DNA from: a virus
Virus record (IMG/VR): IMGVR_UViG_3300008266_011834
Coordinates: 1 to 64,000 of that record
Direction: 5' to 3' (one strand)
DNA length: 64,000 bases
The position numbers and the translations under genes were made by a program. The notes beneath the pieces are model-generated. The model was not told where the DNA came from and ran no database searches. It worked only from the letters and a program-made list of their open reading frames with translations. The stretch's first letter is position 1; every line of letters begins with the position of its first letter. Shown one piece after another: positions 8,033-20,700 of the stretch.

Positions 8033-8502
8033 TGACAATCTATCAAGTAAGATTCTAAGCCAAAACTCAGCATGAGACTGTCTTCCTGGTTGACAGCTTC
8101 ATGTGGTACATTGGCTGGAATCAACAGTGTATCACCTGCTGTGAGTGTGCGCCATTCTCCGTCCACAATCATATTTTTGGTGCCTTCAATCACTTCTAAA
8201 AATACTGGCATGGGATCTGAGTGTGAGCCAAAACTCTGCGAACCCGGAAAGGCTCTGTAAGCGTGACAAGTCACTGGCCCAACATGATCATACATGATTT
8301 TCAAACCAGCACATTTTATAGCCAACTCGCGAGAGTAGCGTTCTAGGCCTTCGAGTTTGATGGCATGACCATTGTAAAGTTTTGATAATTCAGCGTGATT
8401 GTGAACAAGATAGTGTCCACCATTTTTTATCACGCTGATCAAATTATGCCTATAAACAAACTCTCGGCCAATAAAGGCTTTGAATTCGTTTATGCTATTC
8501 AT
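8029..8502 (-). CDS. Cupin-like metalloprotein
   Basis: 157 aa. The second half reads as a single cupin barrel: motif 1 around GSHSDPMPVFLEVIEG (H94, D96, E103) and motif 2 TAGDTLLIPANVPHEAVN (H134). These residues could hold Fe(II) or another divalent metal. Cupins include dioxygenases, hydroxylases and sugar epimerases, so the reaction is open. The first half has an added His-containing stretch (YLVHNH). The gene starts two bases after the TAA of the 801-aa fibre gene and overlaps the radical SAM gene, tying it both to the tail operon and to the enzyme cassette. A role in hydroxylating a virion protein is an inference. Confidence 0.75.
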   Translation of the reverse strand: MNSINEFKAFIGREFVYRHNLISVIKNGGHYLVHNHAELSKLYNGHAIKLEGLERYSRELAIKCAGLKIMYDHVGPVTCHAYRAFPGSQSFGSHSDPMPVFLEVIEGTKNMIVDGEWRTLTAGDTLLIPANVPHEAVNQEDSLMLSFGLESYLIDCQ

Positions 8503-8504
8503 CG

Positions 8505-10910
8505 TTACAGTATAACAGCCTCAACCATTGCTTCAGTACCAGGTTCTGCATAAGCATTATGTAGTGCTATGGCAATCGGTACATCATTATTTCTGGCACA
8601 TACACCAGGAACGTCACTGGGACCCAGTTTATCACCTTTATGGACCACGCCCGTGAATCTAACTGGCACGCGGCCGCGCAAGGCCACAGGAACACCGCCC
8701 ACCAATGACATATTCATTAGATATGCAGGATTGGTCGATATCACTCCCAGGGGATGATCTTGATTGGTACACTCAGTAATTTCGGCATCTCCGCCTACGG
8801 TTACCAAGGTTCCAGCAACGTATTCTCTATCTGCTAGATAAAGTTCGGCCAAGTCAGCATAACGTGCATATGTAGCGATACCAATAAAATTGTTGGCTGT
8901 GATATTACCGCCACTGTCTCTCAGTGCAGTGGTATTTGCTGTGCCTAGTATGGTAGCAGGATATACTGTGCTACTAAAATATGTGCCCACAGCGTTGCCT
9001 ACCGCACCATTGGCGTGTAACATTCCACCAATGGCTCCACGATATAGTCCAGTGTGATAACCACCTGTGCCTGTGATATAAAGATTGCTTACCGCAGCAC
9101 CGTTGAAGCTGCTGTTAGAAACGGCACCATCGGCAAAGATATTACCAGTGGCGCGTAGATCTCCTAGGCTGCCACCAACGTTGGGATAATCGCTGGTTAT
9201 ATTCAAACTGCGATTGAGTACCCAGCGCTGGGCATCGTAGCCCGGACTGCCCGAACCCGAGGCTTGCACCACTCCTGTGAACTTCAATTGGTTACTTGCA
9301 CCAACGTTGGCTGCATTGCCTAAAAGTATGCCAGCGCCAGTTAATCCAGTAATGATATTGGCAGTGACTGTGTTGTCCGACAATGTGATATCTTTGTCAG
9401 CAGTGGTAATGGTTTCTACGTTGGTTTCAACTGTGTTGCCCAGCACATAAAGATTACCCTGGATGCGCACATCTCTGTAAAAATCATACAGCACATTGGC
9501 TGTGAGATTGGTAAATGTCAGGATGTCGCCTACTCCACCGGGAACTGTGCTGGTGCCCCAGGTATGGATGATACCCACATTGCCGTTACCAAGATTGTTT
9601 GGAGGACGTCCAATGTATACAGCATTGTTGAAACTACCGGTGCCATTGGCACCCACGATTCGGATATTGCCTTCGCCTGTGGTAGTGTTACCGTCACCTA
9701 CATAGATTCCGCCGTCGGATGGTATGGCTATGTCTGTGATGTTGGCTGCAGGCAAGTCGCCTAGCAAAGCGCCAGACAAGTTACCAAAAAATGTTTTGGC
9801 ATATACCGCATTCAATGCTGTGCCAGTATTGGGATTCTGTCCCAGATTGACATTGCTGTATCCAGTGAATCCGTTGCCAAAACTTACAATGATGTCGCCA
9901 CGTACAGCCAAGGCAGCGTTGCCAATAGCATTGTTAGATGCATCAAAGGCTGCTTCTTGTATGCCCAGGCCTTTGACATAGGGTTGATATTTGCTGCTGG
10001 GCTGTATCACACCATATATCTGTGTGTTGGTATTGCCCATGGTATTAAATATGGCAGAATTTCCAGCCACAGATGCGAGATAACTGGCTCCATAGGCTGT
10101 GATGCCTTGACTTGTGGTAATGCCGTTGCCAGCTATCTGTGTAAATGTTCCAGGATTAGCACTGTTGCCTACAGCAATATAATTTAACAATCCACCGTTA
10201 TATGCGCCCAACTGCGTAATATTAGCCTGCACTCCATTAAGATTGCCATAGATGCCTTGTCCGCGTACATCCAGGAAGGATGTGCTGTTGTTGGCACCAT
10301 TGCTGAATCTACCAACGTACATACTGTCAGTGATATCTGCAGTGTTACCATATAAATTGTTGACATCGATGCGGCCGTCGCCGGTGTTGGTTGTGAAGTT
10401 GCCTACGTTGGCATTGATCACAGCCACATTTACTGTGTCTTGACGTGTAAGCGGGCCAATGGCTTGCCAGCCCGGATTTCCAAATGTGGTTTTTGTAGTG
10501 TCTCCACTGTACACTATCAACTGCGCAATGTTGCTTGCGCTGTCAACATACATCCATTGATCACCCTTGGCAGGTGCGCTGGGCGCATTGGCCGAGCGTG
10601 CTGGCATGACTCCTTGCCAGGTAATGGCATTTCCAGTATATGTTGCTCCGTTGGGTATGTTGCCCTGTGTGGCGATTTTTAACTGTGTGTTGGTTAGATC
10701 ATACCAAAGTTGTCCTGTCAATGCGTTGGTGGGACGATTGTTGGCTGTGGCTGCACCTGATTCCAGTAAGCGTATAAAATCCTGATCTACGAACTGTCCA
10801 TAGTTGGCAAAGTCGCGACCAATCAGCGTCATGGTTGACGTTTGGTTAATGGTTCCATCCGCTATGTTAGCGAATATTGCACCTCGGGTTAGCGTAACTG
10901 AATAAGGCAT
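8505..10910 (-). CDS. Tail fibre-like virion structural protein, 801 aa
   Basis: The N-terminal ~150 residues contain LTGQLWYDLTNTQLKI and GRDFANYGQ, a structural head domain common in large marine T4-like phage tail proteins. The middle is Gly/Asn-rich beta-repeat sequence (repeated Y/F-x-GN-x-GN patterns), as in trimeric fibres. The C-terminal ~110 residues start with ARYADLAELYLADREYVAGTLVTVGGDAEIT, a conserved beta domain at the end of many such fibres that may serve in folding or trimer capping. The ATG at 10910 has SD GGAGC and a late-promoter-like element. It lies downstream of the giant virion gene and directly upstream of the cupin and radical SAM genes. Confidence 0.85.
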   Translation of the reverse strand: MPYSVTLTRGAIFANIADGTINQTSTMTLIGRDFANYGQFVDQDFIRLLESGAATANNRPTNALTGQLWYDLTNTQLKIATQGNIPNGATYTGNAITWQGVMPARSANAPSAPAKGDQWMYVDSASNIAQLIVYSGDTTKTTFGNPGWQAIGPLTRQDTVNVAVINANVGNFTTNTGDGRIDVNNLYGNTADITDSMYVGRFSNGANNSTSFLDVRGQGIYGNLNGVQANITQLGAYNGGLLNYIAVGNSANPGTFTQIAGNGITTSQGITAYGASYLASVAGNSAIFNTMGNTNTQIYGVIQPSSKYQPYVKGLGIQEAAFDASNNAIGNAALAVRGDIIVSFGNGFTGYSNVNLGQNPNTGTALNAVYAKTFFGNLSGALLGDLPAANITDIAIPSDGGIYVGDGNTTTGEGNIRIVGANGTGSFNNAVYIGRPPNNLGNGNVGIIHTWGTSTVPGGVGDILTFTNLTANVLYDFYRDVRIQGNLYVLGNTVETNVETITTADKDITLSDNTVTANIITGLTGAGILLGNAANVGASNQLKFTGVVQASGSGSPGYDAQRWVLNRSLNITSDYPNVGGSLGDLRATGNIFADGAVSNSSFNGAAVSNLYITGTGGYHTGLYRGAIGGMLHANGAVGNAVGTYFSSTVYPATILGTANTTALRDSGGNITANNFIGIATYARYADLAELYLADREYVAGTLVTVGGDAEITECTNQDHPLGVISTNPAYLMNMSLVGGVPVALRGRVPVRFTGVVHKGDKLGPSDVPGVCARNNDVPIAIALHNAYAEPGTEAMVEAVIL

Positions 10911-10928
10911 TTCTTGCTCCGTTATTGA

Positions 10929-10936
10929 TATTTATT
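10929..10936 (-). promoter_or_regulatory. Late-promoter-like AATAAATA element
   Basis: On the minus strand CCTAAATAAATATC lies 18 nt before the ATG at 10910 and overlaps the stop codon of the upstream 201-aa gene. An SD (CGGAGC) follows it. Confidence 0.55.
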
Positions 10937-11541
10937 TAGGCCGCGCTCAAGTTAGTCAGCGTCTGTATCCTAACTGTGTATTCTATCTGTATCTGTCGAT
11001 TTAGACTTTTTTGCACGGGATGGAAAATCACGTGTGTTACCAAGCGCAGGGGAAGATCTTGCCCTTGCCAGGTTTTTAGTCCTATTTCGTCAAACACATA
11101 CTCTCCATTAAAATTTGTGCTGTTATCAAAAGCCTGCTGATCACTGGGCTCACCGTAGTCCAACAAACAAGTTACCACGATATCTGTGTAGACTCTACCA
11201 GGTATGTGTACCACTGTGAGATAGTTGCGTAGTGGATCAGGATTGGCTGCTGAATTATCGTCTACTACTTTGGCATATGTTTGATTGTATAAATCAGCAT
11301 TTTGATTCACTGTGTTAGGCGGCAAGTATGTGATCACGCCTGTTGCATCTACTGTGCTGCCACCGTTGCCAAAAGCCATTTCATAGATATATCCTGTGTT
11401 GCGATTGGCCAGGCTTTCTGCTAGACTGCGACTCATGTTCTCGTAGTGTATGGCATTCTTTTTGTCAACAAATACCTGTCCTGTTTTGGGATCCGAGATT
11501 TTGACAAATCCTTGTATCATCGCTGGAACGCTAGACAGCAT
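10936..11541 (-). CDS. Virion structural protein, 201 aa
   Basis: Contains FVKISDPKTGQVFVDKKNAIHYENMS near the N-terminus and a Leu/Val-rich C-terminal beta region (LPLRLVTHVIFHPVQKS, then IEYTVRIQT). I recognise this pattern from structural proteins next to the large tail genes of T4-like cyanophages, but the exact role (baseplate wedge or fibre attachment) is unknown. Its start codon shares a base with the stop of the 47-aa gene (TAATG), so translation is probably coupled. The phrase VKISDPKTGQ resembles IRIFDPKNQQ in that 47-aa protein, hinting that both dock on the same partner. Confidence 0.75.
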   Translation of the reverse strand: MLSSVPAMIQGFVKISDPKTGQVFVDKKNAIHYENMSRSLAESLANRNTGYIYEMAFGNGGSTVDATGVITYLPPNTVNQNADLYNQTYAKVVDDNSAANPDPLRNYLTVVHIPGRVYTDIVVTCLLDYGEPSDQQAFDNSTNFNGEYVFDEIGLKTWQGQDLPLRLVTHVIFHPVQKSLNRQIQIEYTVRIQTLTNLSAA

Positions 11542-11684
11542 TATCCTCTCCCCCGATAGTGCATCTGTTGATTTTTTGGATCAAAGATACGGATATGATC
11601 TTGTACCAAAATACCCAGATTTTCATCCACAGGTTTTGTGGGTTTCTGGGATTGTTGTTTGTTTTGTGGCTCTTGATTTTGCAT
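11541..11684 (-). CDS. Small tail-associated protein, 47 aa
   Basis: Reads MQNQEPQNKQ..., a Gln/Lys-rich N-terminus followed by LGILVQDHIRIFDPKNQQ. I chose the ATG at 11684 because a GATAAATA element lies 5 nt upstream and a longer reading would need a TTG start inside the giant gene. A short protein with an HxRIxDPK core is often found beside tail genes of T4-like phages of aquatic bacteria; its function is unknown. It is coupled to the following 201-aa gene by a TAATG overlap. Confidence 0.65.
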   Translation of the reverse strand: MQNQEPQNKQQSQKPTKPVDENLGILVQDHIRIFDPKNQQMHYRGRG

Positions 11685-11689
11685 TCTGT

Positions 11690-11697
11690 TATTTATC
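11690..11697 (-). promoter_or_regulatory. Late-promoter-like GATAAATA element
   Basis: The minus-strand GATAAATA is followed by five bases and then the ATG at 11684, with no SD. It has the same 5-nt spacing as the elements at 6951-6958 and 53228-53235. It lies just past the giant gene, so it could drive the fibre genes independently. Confidence 0.5.
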
Positions 11698-11703
11698 GCT
11701 ATT

Positions 11704-14700
11704 TTATACGTCACCTTGCAGGAATCGACCTGCAACTGTGGGTTGATGCTGCAGTCTTATACCATCTCCTGTGGCATTGTACCAATTTTTGCTAGAGTCA
11801 ATACCAACTACCACTGTTACCCCATTGGCTGGTGCTTCTGCCAGTGTAACTACAGCAGGCATCACACCCACTGAATAATAATCTGCGGCGATAGTGATTA
11901 TAGCGTTGGCTGCGGGCGTTTGAGCAAATGCTACCTGAACTGGGTCGGTATCTATCACAGCATATGTGTCACTGATATGCACCCAAGAATTACCATTGGG
12001 TGGGGGATCTATCACTACATTGGGATGACTATTGCTCAACGAAATGCCGGTGGGTATTACCACTTGATTGTTGATCACCACTATAACATTGGCCACGTTG
12101 CTGACAGAAACATTATTGGCTATAAACACGTTGGTATAGTTATCGCCAAAGAATACATTGGCATTGGGTGTGGGCAGCAGTGCTCCGTTGATTGCTACCA
12201 TGACTTGATCATAACGGTCAACTGCGATATTACCTATGTCGCTGCCAGAAACGTTGGAATCTGTGGCAGTAAATGTATTGACCACGCCGTCGGCTGTAAT
12301 ACTGGCCATACGCATGGCGATCTCTGTTCCTGCCACGGCCAATCTAACTTCTTGTTGGATATCAGCCATTATGGTAGCAGTGGCAAAAGTACGGGTGTTG
12401 CCATCTCCTGTGAACTGCTCAGCCGTTATGCGATCTCTATAGGCTATGGGAATGATGTTGGGTGTGGCAGCATCTACTACCGTACTGCCCACTTCGTGAT
12501 CCTGTGCGGCAGTTCCACCGATGCCACGTATCAATCCCGATATGGTATTATTGCTATAGTCGATGTATCTGTAGGCCAAACGCTCCGATCCTACAAATGC
12601 TACTCCAATCTGATTCAGTGACAGTTGTGGCAATGATAACTTAGATGCGTCTTCTAGATAAATGATGTCATCGGTGAATTGTACCCTTACCGTAGTCTCT
12701 GTGACATTGAGTTCTGTCATACGGTACACAGCGGTGTTGTCATTCATGTCTTTCCAGACTTTGAAATCCAATTCATCGGGCACTGAATTCTGGCTGGAAT
12801 CAAGAATTTGCACTACATCTGTGTCGGGCAGGCCGTTGGCCACGATACGCACAGCAGAGCCTTCGGCGACATAATCTTCGTTAAAGAATAATCTGTTGCC
12901 ATTGAGCGTGGTCCATGGTCTGTAGCCGTTGGTCACGGGATCCTGCACAGGATAGACATTTTCGATCTGTGTGGGAGTAAATGTCACTGTTATATTAGAT
13001 CTAGAAGAATACTGTGTGGTATCGATATAGACCTGACGTTGAGCATAATCTGTGCCTGTGACCAGTGTGTTGGTGCGTAGATAATTACCAGTTACCAGCA
13101 TACCTGGTACGATTCTTGTAAAGTCAGGAACAAAGGACAAGGGATAGTACTCTGCTGTAAAGGTTGTGGCGATATAACTTTGCGTACCTATCTGCTGACT
13201 TCCTGCTGACTCGCCTACGCTGACAAACTGACTGGTGGTCTGATCATAGGCCACGCTGGTAATATTAGCGCTGGTCAAGGGTTGCATTTCTGTCCACGTA
13301 GAAGCGTTGTCGTAACCATTCCAAACCGTACCATTCTGTCCCACCAAGACAAATTTATTAGCACCATAAGCGACGGAATTCCAATTGATCATATCAGTGA
13401 CAATGGTTACATTGCTGTTGACGCTGACATTACTGGTCATCAGTATGGTGACATTGGGATTGATAGCAGTCACGGCATAGTCTACTCCGCGTGTCAAAGC
13501 ATTGCCGTTTAATAATACTGAAATTTCCTGTGTATCTGTGGCCAGCAGTGTAGAAGTTGTGGTTGTGAATGTGCGATTGTTGGCGTTAGACTGAATAAAA
13601 GATTCTGATCCTGATTCTGAGATCAATACAAAACTGTTGCCAAATGAATCAACACTGACTACAAGTGCGCCATTTTCCCCGCCTATCACTGTCTTGACTG
13701 TGCTGCCTGTGACAGCTACATTTACACAACGTAAATTTGAAGATGTGGGTACTAACATCCTTGACCATACCTGACCATCTGCAGATTTGTAGGCCTGCCC
13801 TGAATCGCCCACAGCGATAAATGCCATGGGACCCGAATTAGCACCTGTGTAAGTTATGTCTCTAAAGGTCGCAGTGCTACCTATGTCATACACCGTCCAA
13901 GTGTTGGCATCGGTACTGACCAAACTCTTGCCGTTGCTGCCTACTGCTACAAACTTTCCTAGTCCAAAGGTCACTGATTCGATATTTTCATCGGTGGTGG
14001 CATCTACACGCACAAAGTCGCTGCTGCTGCCAATACTGCGATATATGGTGCCGTTGTCTCCAACTAGCACGTAGGTATCTCTGGAACTTTGGTATCCATA
14101 TTCGCTGTCATTCAAGGGCCATTCTTGATTATAGGCCTGCCAAGTGGCTACATTTGATGTACGTAGGATAGTACTACGGCTACCAACAGCACACCAATCT
14201 CCTACAGTATTGCCGCTGGCTATCACACCCCAGATATCCTGTGTAGTGCCATCGCTGGTTGCAGCCTGCTGCCAAGATCCATTGGCTCCCGATGTGCTGT
14301 AAGCAATCACACCACCTGCAGCCACGTAAGCATAATTACCACTGGCATAAGCGCCCTGAGCGATATTGGCAGTAGTTCCGCTAGTTATCTGTTGCCAGCC
14401 CTGTGCCACGTCGTTGCTGAGGTAAAGATTGCCGCCTAAGCCGCCGGCTAAAAATACATTGGCGTTGCCGATGCTGCTGCCAAACACTGTGTTCAACGTT
14501 ACCGCCGCATTGGGTGCAACATTGCCTTCAAACCATGTGATATTATCATCACTGTAAATGGTAGTGCTTTGGTCGCCTACTGCCAACCAATAGTTGCCTA
14601 TATAGTTAACATCATTTAAATTTTCAGTGGTTATATCCACGATAGATGCAGTGACTTCAGCTACAGCACCACCGGCTGTTGGCGGATAACTGACAGAAAC

Positions 14701-17700
14701 GTTAGGAGCAAATTCATATCCCGATCCACGCTCTGTGATTATGATGCCGGTTACCCCAGCATCGTAGTATTCACCAAATACCGCTGCAGCATTTCTACCG
14801 TTATCTCTGGCAGCAAATGTTGTAAACGGATCAACTTGATAGTAAAGGGGCGGAAATACGCCAATACTGCTATTACCTGTATAAATTGTCGTGACGTTTC
14901 CGATATACACCTGATTGTTGCTATTGTCGGTAAACTCTATGTTCATACCAATCTGCAGTTCTGCTATGCTGTCCAGAACTATGTAACTCTGATAGACGTT
15001 ACCTGTGGTAAGACTATTGCTGTATCCTGCCACTGTATAAGGAGTAAACGATACTGTAGGACTATTGTTAGCAGCTGATGTCAAATCGTAGGAACTATAG
15101 TTGACGCCATAGCTAGTCATCTGCAAGAGATTTAAATTGCCAGTGACTGCTGCGATAGCAGTGGCCGAAATAGACGGTACATCGTTGCCCACAGGTGTTA
15201 TAGTCACTTGTATGTCGTTGAATACAGTACTATATCCTGTGCCGCCTGAAAGCAGTGTGATAGAAGTAATATTGCCATTGGCGTTTAGTGTGGCCACCGC
15301 ATTGGCTCCGGTACCACCTATGCTGTCGGTGAATCCAATTATGGGAGCAGTATTATAACCAGTGCCGCCGTTGACCAATCCAATATAGGTCACAGGGCCT
15401 GTCAAAGTAAGATATGCATTGGCTGTGGCTCCCGATGGTACATTACCCGAGAACGTGGTGATGTTTGACTGAGAGATTACTACGTTGGGAGGACGTCCAT
15501 ACAACACACCGGTGTTGGCGATGTCGATACGACCTACTCCACCTTCGATAGCAGGAAAACCCAAAGTGGTAATACCTGTTCCGTTGAAAGGTCCTTGGAA
15601 TTGTACTGTGGGCGGTGCTACATAACTGTTGCCCGGATTAACAACAGTGGTAGCAGACACATATCCAAAGAATCTACGTACCCAGACACTGCCATCGGAA
15701 CTGGCCAGCATCATAGCATTTTCACCTGCCGCGATAAATTCAGCGCCGTCATAACTAACAGAACTTAAATTTTCAACAGTACCACTGGTTTCCTGTGTCC
15801 AATTCAGTGCATCGGCGCTGGCGAATATCACGCCACTGTCACCAACAATCACAAACTTTCCTGCGCCATAAGCCACAGCGCGGAAAGCATAAGTGTTCAA
15901 GGGCAGGGCGAAACCTTCCTGTGTCCAATTTACGCCATCACTACTACGCAGAATATTGCTTTCTAGACCCACCGCTATATAGTATCCTGTTCCACCTATA
16001 TTACCATAGGCCACACTACGCAATGGCAACAGTGCCACGGGATCAATGTTGGTCCACTGGCTAGCATTGTTACTCATAAGGATATTATTGTTATCGCCCA
16101 GTGCCAAGATGTTTGGACCAGTGCTGAGACCATATAGTGTGTTGTTCAAATAGGGAGCAGTGATGTTACTGTACTGTCTTGTCCATATCTGTCCATTACC
16201 TGGCAAGGCTCGATCTACTGCCACTGCCCAGTTGGTCTGCAGATCTCTGTTCTTGAACTCTCTGACTTGTTCTACTGCAGTTCCATAGGGTATACCTGCG
16301 CCGGACACCAAGTCGCCCACATTGATATATTGTCCATCTAATACTATCAAGACGTTGCCATAACTCAACATTTCTGAAGGTATGGCAGTGTTAGCCGAGT
16401 TGCTGGTGCCGTTGGGGTAAGGATTGAGATTGCCTATGTCAATGCCCGAACCATAGGCTGCGTAGTCAAACCACAGACCCTGGCTATTCCAGATACCGGC
16501 GGTATCAGTGCCCACTGTAATAAAGTTATTGCCGGCAGCCCAACGACCGTTGGTGCTGATAGACAATTCAGGAGTCACTGGAATAATGGTCTGTCCCAGA
16601 GATACTGTGTTGAGGAAATTCTGTTCAGCGGTTTCTTGCCAAGTTGTCAAGCCAATATTGGAACTGGCTGCAGGCAATGCCGAGGAATAGATATGAAGAT
16701 TACTGCCACCAACATCAAAGAAATATTCAGCAGCAGCCCAGACCGCAATCACTATCCTTGTGCCTGCAGCAGGAGCATCACCGAATACAATATCATAAGT
16801 GTCAGTGATCTCTTGATATCCGCTAGTCCAGATACTAGTAGTCACTGCCTCATTGTCGAGATACACTATGACGTCGTCTGAAACTATAGCGTTGGGGGCT
16901 ACGTCTCTTTGCCATCCTGCAGCAAATGTAGTTTGTGTGCCATCGGCCGTGTATTCTACACAGTGCGGGCCACGCAGTCTGCTGCCTTCTAATTCTACTA
17001 TAGCCGCTATGGGATTGGTTCCAGTCAATGAGTTGGTCACAGCAAACACGTTTGCACTGCTGCTGCCTGTATAGTATTCTACCACAGGTAGACTGTAACT
17101 ATAGTTGGTGCTTTGATATCTTTCGCCTATCACTGTGTAATCGACTCTGCTGTTGGCTGCAACAGCGTTGGCAAAATTAATTCTAGTAATAGGATAGATG
17201 TCATTGTCATCGGGCAATGGTTCTTCGGGACGGTAAGCAGCAATGGTATAATCTGTGCCCTGTGTCAAAGCTTGCCCATTCACAAACACTGGCAAGGACC
17301 ATACCTGTGTGTACTGCACTGGTACATCTATGTTGCCGTTGGCGCCGACACCATCCACATAAACTTCGCTGGAGCGCAATATCTGATTGCCGCCGCCCAG
17401 TCCCACTGCGATGATCATTATCTGCTCGTTGACAGTGGGCGCAGTGGTCAATTCAATGTTTTGCAGTTGCCAGTCAATGACATAATCAACTGATTCCTGC
17501 AGGCGGAGTTTTTCTCCTGTGCCTGATTTTTTGAACACCAGTACCTGTTCGGGGAATTTAATCAACAGTTGGAAACTGTAGGTATCAGTGACTCCATCTC
17601 CTGCAACGATCCTGCCATTCAGTGGGCTGGAAAATCCTGCGCCTGTGTTGTCTTGGCCAGGTATGGTATACACTGTCAAGTCTAAAGTGTCAAACACCGC

Positions 17701-20700
17701 ACCGGGTACCAGTTCCTCTGGAGCGTGGCTGCTGTAGGTATCTACATAGGCACCACCATACACATTGACATCCCAGGCATTCAACGCAGGTATGATTCCA
17801 GTGCTGCTGTCCAAGGGATATGCGCCGCCGTTGATTATGGTTTGTAGTCTTCCGCTATCGGATTCAAAAGGATCAGTGCTCCAAGGACCTGTGTCCCAGG
17901 TACCCAAGTATCTGCGATCAGTGATCACACCAGGATAGGTCAATCCAGTGATCAGTTGATCCAGGATCAGTCCTGGCTGTCCAGGTGCGCCAGTATAGTA
18001 ACCGTAGGTGCGATCTACTCCTTCAAGGTCGCCTGGAGGAACTGTTGTCCAGTGATTAAAATCAAACTGTGTGTTTTGATTATAGTCAAATCTGCTGCGA
18101 TAAACCACTCCAGAAAATTTAGTCAGTTCGCCTTCACGATACACAAATCCCGGAATCCACTCTGTGAAACTGGGTCGCAGATTCATACGATTGTAAATCA
18201 AGGATGTGTCAAAACTGCGCACTGGTCCGGAACTGGTCACTGGATAGGCAGTGGCCTGCGTGCCCGAATCTTGATCAGGCGCAGCGATGGTTATCGTGGG
18301 CTGTGAAAGATATCTGCCACCGAGATAATTTATCAATATGTTTGAGATGCTGCCATTGCCGTTTAGGATAGCAGTGGCCCTGGCAGAATCTGCTGTGGTT
18401 CCGTTGATGGTCACAGCAGGAGGTACTGTATATCCACTGCCTGGATTGGTTACCATGATGTCTACTAGATACAGGCCATAGTTGTTGTACCAGTTGCGAT
18501 AAGGCAGGGTGGCCCAGATTGGATTGATTTCAATGGTGCCTACTGCGGTGGTAGTTTCGTATTGGCCAGTGATACTGTAGGTAGATTGGCCCAAAGAGTT
18601 GTATCCAATAAAGGAAACTACCTGCGTCCTTGGAGAGATAATACTGCCCACAAGATTAGCACCAATATAAATTGATCCTTTTAACATTTCCGTCACAGTC
18701 AGCACAGTGACACCACTACCTCCCGATGCTGTGATATAGCCTTCGAACTGAGCATAAGGACCAACACCGTAGATGCCATACTTGTCATAGTTCACATAGT
18801 CAGGATCATTTTCCAATATGGGACTGATGTAAATGCCGTCAGCGGCATTGTAGGTTGCAGGTACATCAAAGTCTGTGATATCACCAGGATACACATCTGC
18901 CACAGTAGCGTAAACCAAACTAAAGTCTTTGATAAACACGTGATAAGGTTTGACTTCTTCTATGTAACCATACACAAAATCTTTGTTGTCTCGCTTGAAT
19001 GTCCTGTAGGGCAATAACTTGCGTACAGGATGCGTAATATCGATCAGGGAAGTTTTGTAAAGCCAATTACAATCAATCTGCTCACCTAGTATAAAGTTAA
19101 ACATCAGACTCATCAGTTGATTGCGCAGGATCAGTCTGGAGCCTGTAAGTATCTCAAAGTTAATACTATCCACAATGTATCTAGTTTCCAACTTGGGATC
19201 TAATTCTGGGTCTCTCAGTTGGGAATAGTCATAGATCTCATTACTGATTTGTATAGTACCATTTTCTAAGCCTACCCTAGTAAATTCTGTTACTGTTACC
19301 CACTCCAGTGTCACGGGATCTCTGTAACTGTCTATCACTTTGTTCTGATACAGTTCAAATCCAATGGGATTATTTCTAGTGACTCTAACTACACCGTTGT
19401 CTGGCAAAGGTATCAGTTCTGCTTGGCTGAGATAATCTACTGTGAACAAAGGCCTTTGCAAAGGATCAAATCCTTCGGCATACCAGTTCACATATGACCA
19501 ATATGCCGGAGTGTTGTATGTCTGCACACGGATCACTGTGGTTGTAGGAGTACCTGTAGAATCCAATGACACCTGATGTATGGTCCAGAAATTGTTATAA
19601 CGATTGTCAAGGTCTACCAAATAACGATAGCCCACAGGAACCAACGAGAGATTCTGATATCCCAGCTCAGTCAAGTTGGCCACTTGCACATTCCACCACA
19701 GCTGTCCGTTGGCATCAGTTTGACCGTACTCGGGAGCCAATTCCTTAGAATCCAATAGTTCCATATTGGAATCTTCCACAAACGGGAAGGTCAACAATAT
19801 TTCATTGGCAGTGGTAATGTAGTTTTTCAGTGCCAGGAATCTGTCACGGAACATACTTTGTCTAGGATTAAAGTTTATACCATACAGCATACCAGGAGGT
19901 AAGTTAGGATCTGGTACTGTGTTACCCAGCGCGTCTATGCCTGACAGACTGTCCACAAACTTGGCATAGGTGGTATCGTCCATGAACTGTCTGGGATTAT
20001 CCTGTTGGATTAAATCATATTCCACGTGTATGTTGTTGTCTTGTGGAACCGTATCATAGGAGATATGTAAAACATTTTCTTGGGCTACGAAATCGTTACC
20101 GCTGTTATAAATGGCCACAGTGCTGGGATTTATGGGTGCTAGATAACTTATGCCCGAACTTCTTGGATTAAAGATGTATTGAGCAATGGCAGCACAACTA
20201 AGAGTCTTGTTGGTGTAAGGTGGCACGCCTTCCAGGCCCGACACCCAGAAATAATACTTGGTAGCCACGCTATTGGTATCGGTAATGATCTGGTAGGCCG
20301 AATAACTGGTTAAACTGCGTGGTGTCCCGGGTCCTGTATAATCTGCCGGCGGTACATCGCTTTCAATCCATTGATATATGTCGATGCTGCTGCCGGGGAA
20401 GGTGCTACCCCAAATTTTGGCAGCCTGGTTAATGTCTTGCAAGTGGTACTCTAGGAAACGCACACTGTTGATATCCCACCAGATGTATCCATATTGCGAT
20501 TCGCCCCAATTTACACCAAAGTTATTGATGTCGCCTACATTATAACCCGCCGGATCAGTGGCACTGATAAGATCGATATTCTGTTGTGCCGCTCCCAAGA
20601 TCCTGCCTTGTATGGGATCAATGAAATCGAGATAGTTCAAAGTGATCTTAGATTGTTTATTGAATATGGTTACTTCGTTCAGCAGATGTATGTCTACTTC

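Noticed and set aside
11920-12621. Long plus-strand open frames opposite the giant protein and other tail genes
   Set aside because: They overlap the minus-strand genes completely, lack SD sequences and have unnatural composition; they arise from biased codon use in the true genes.
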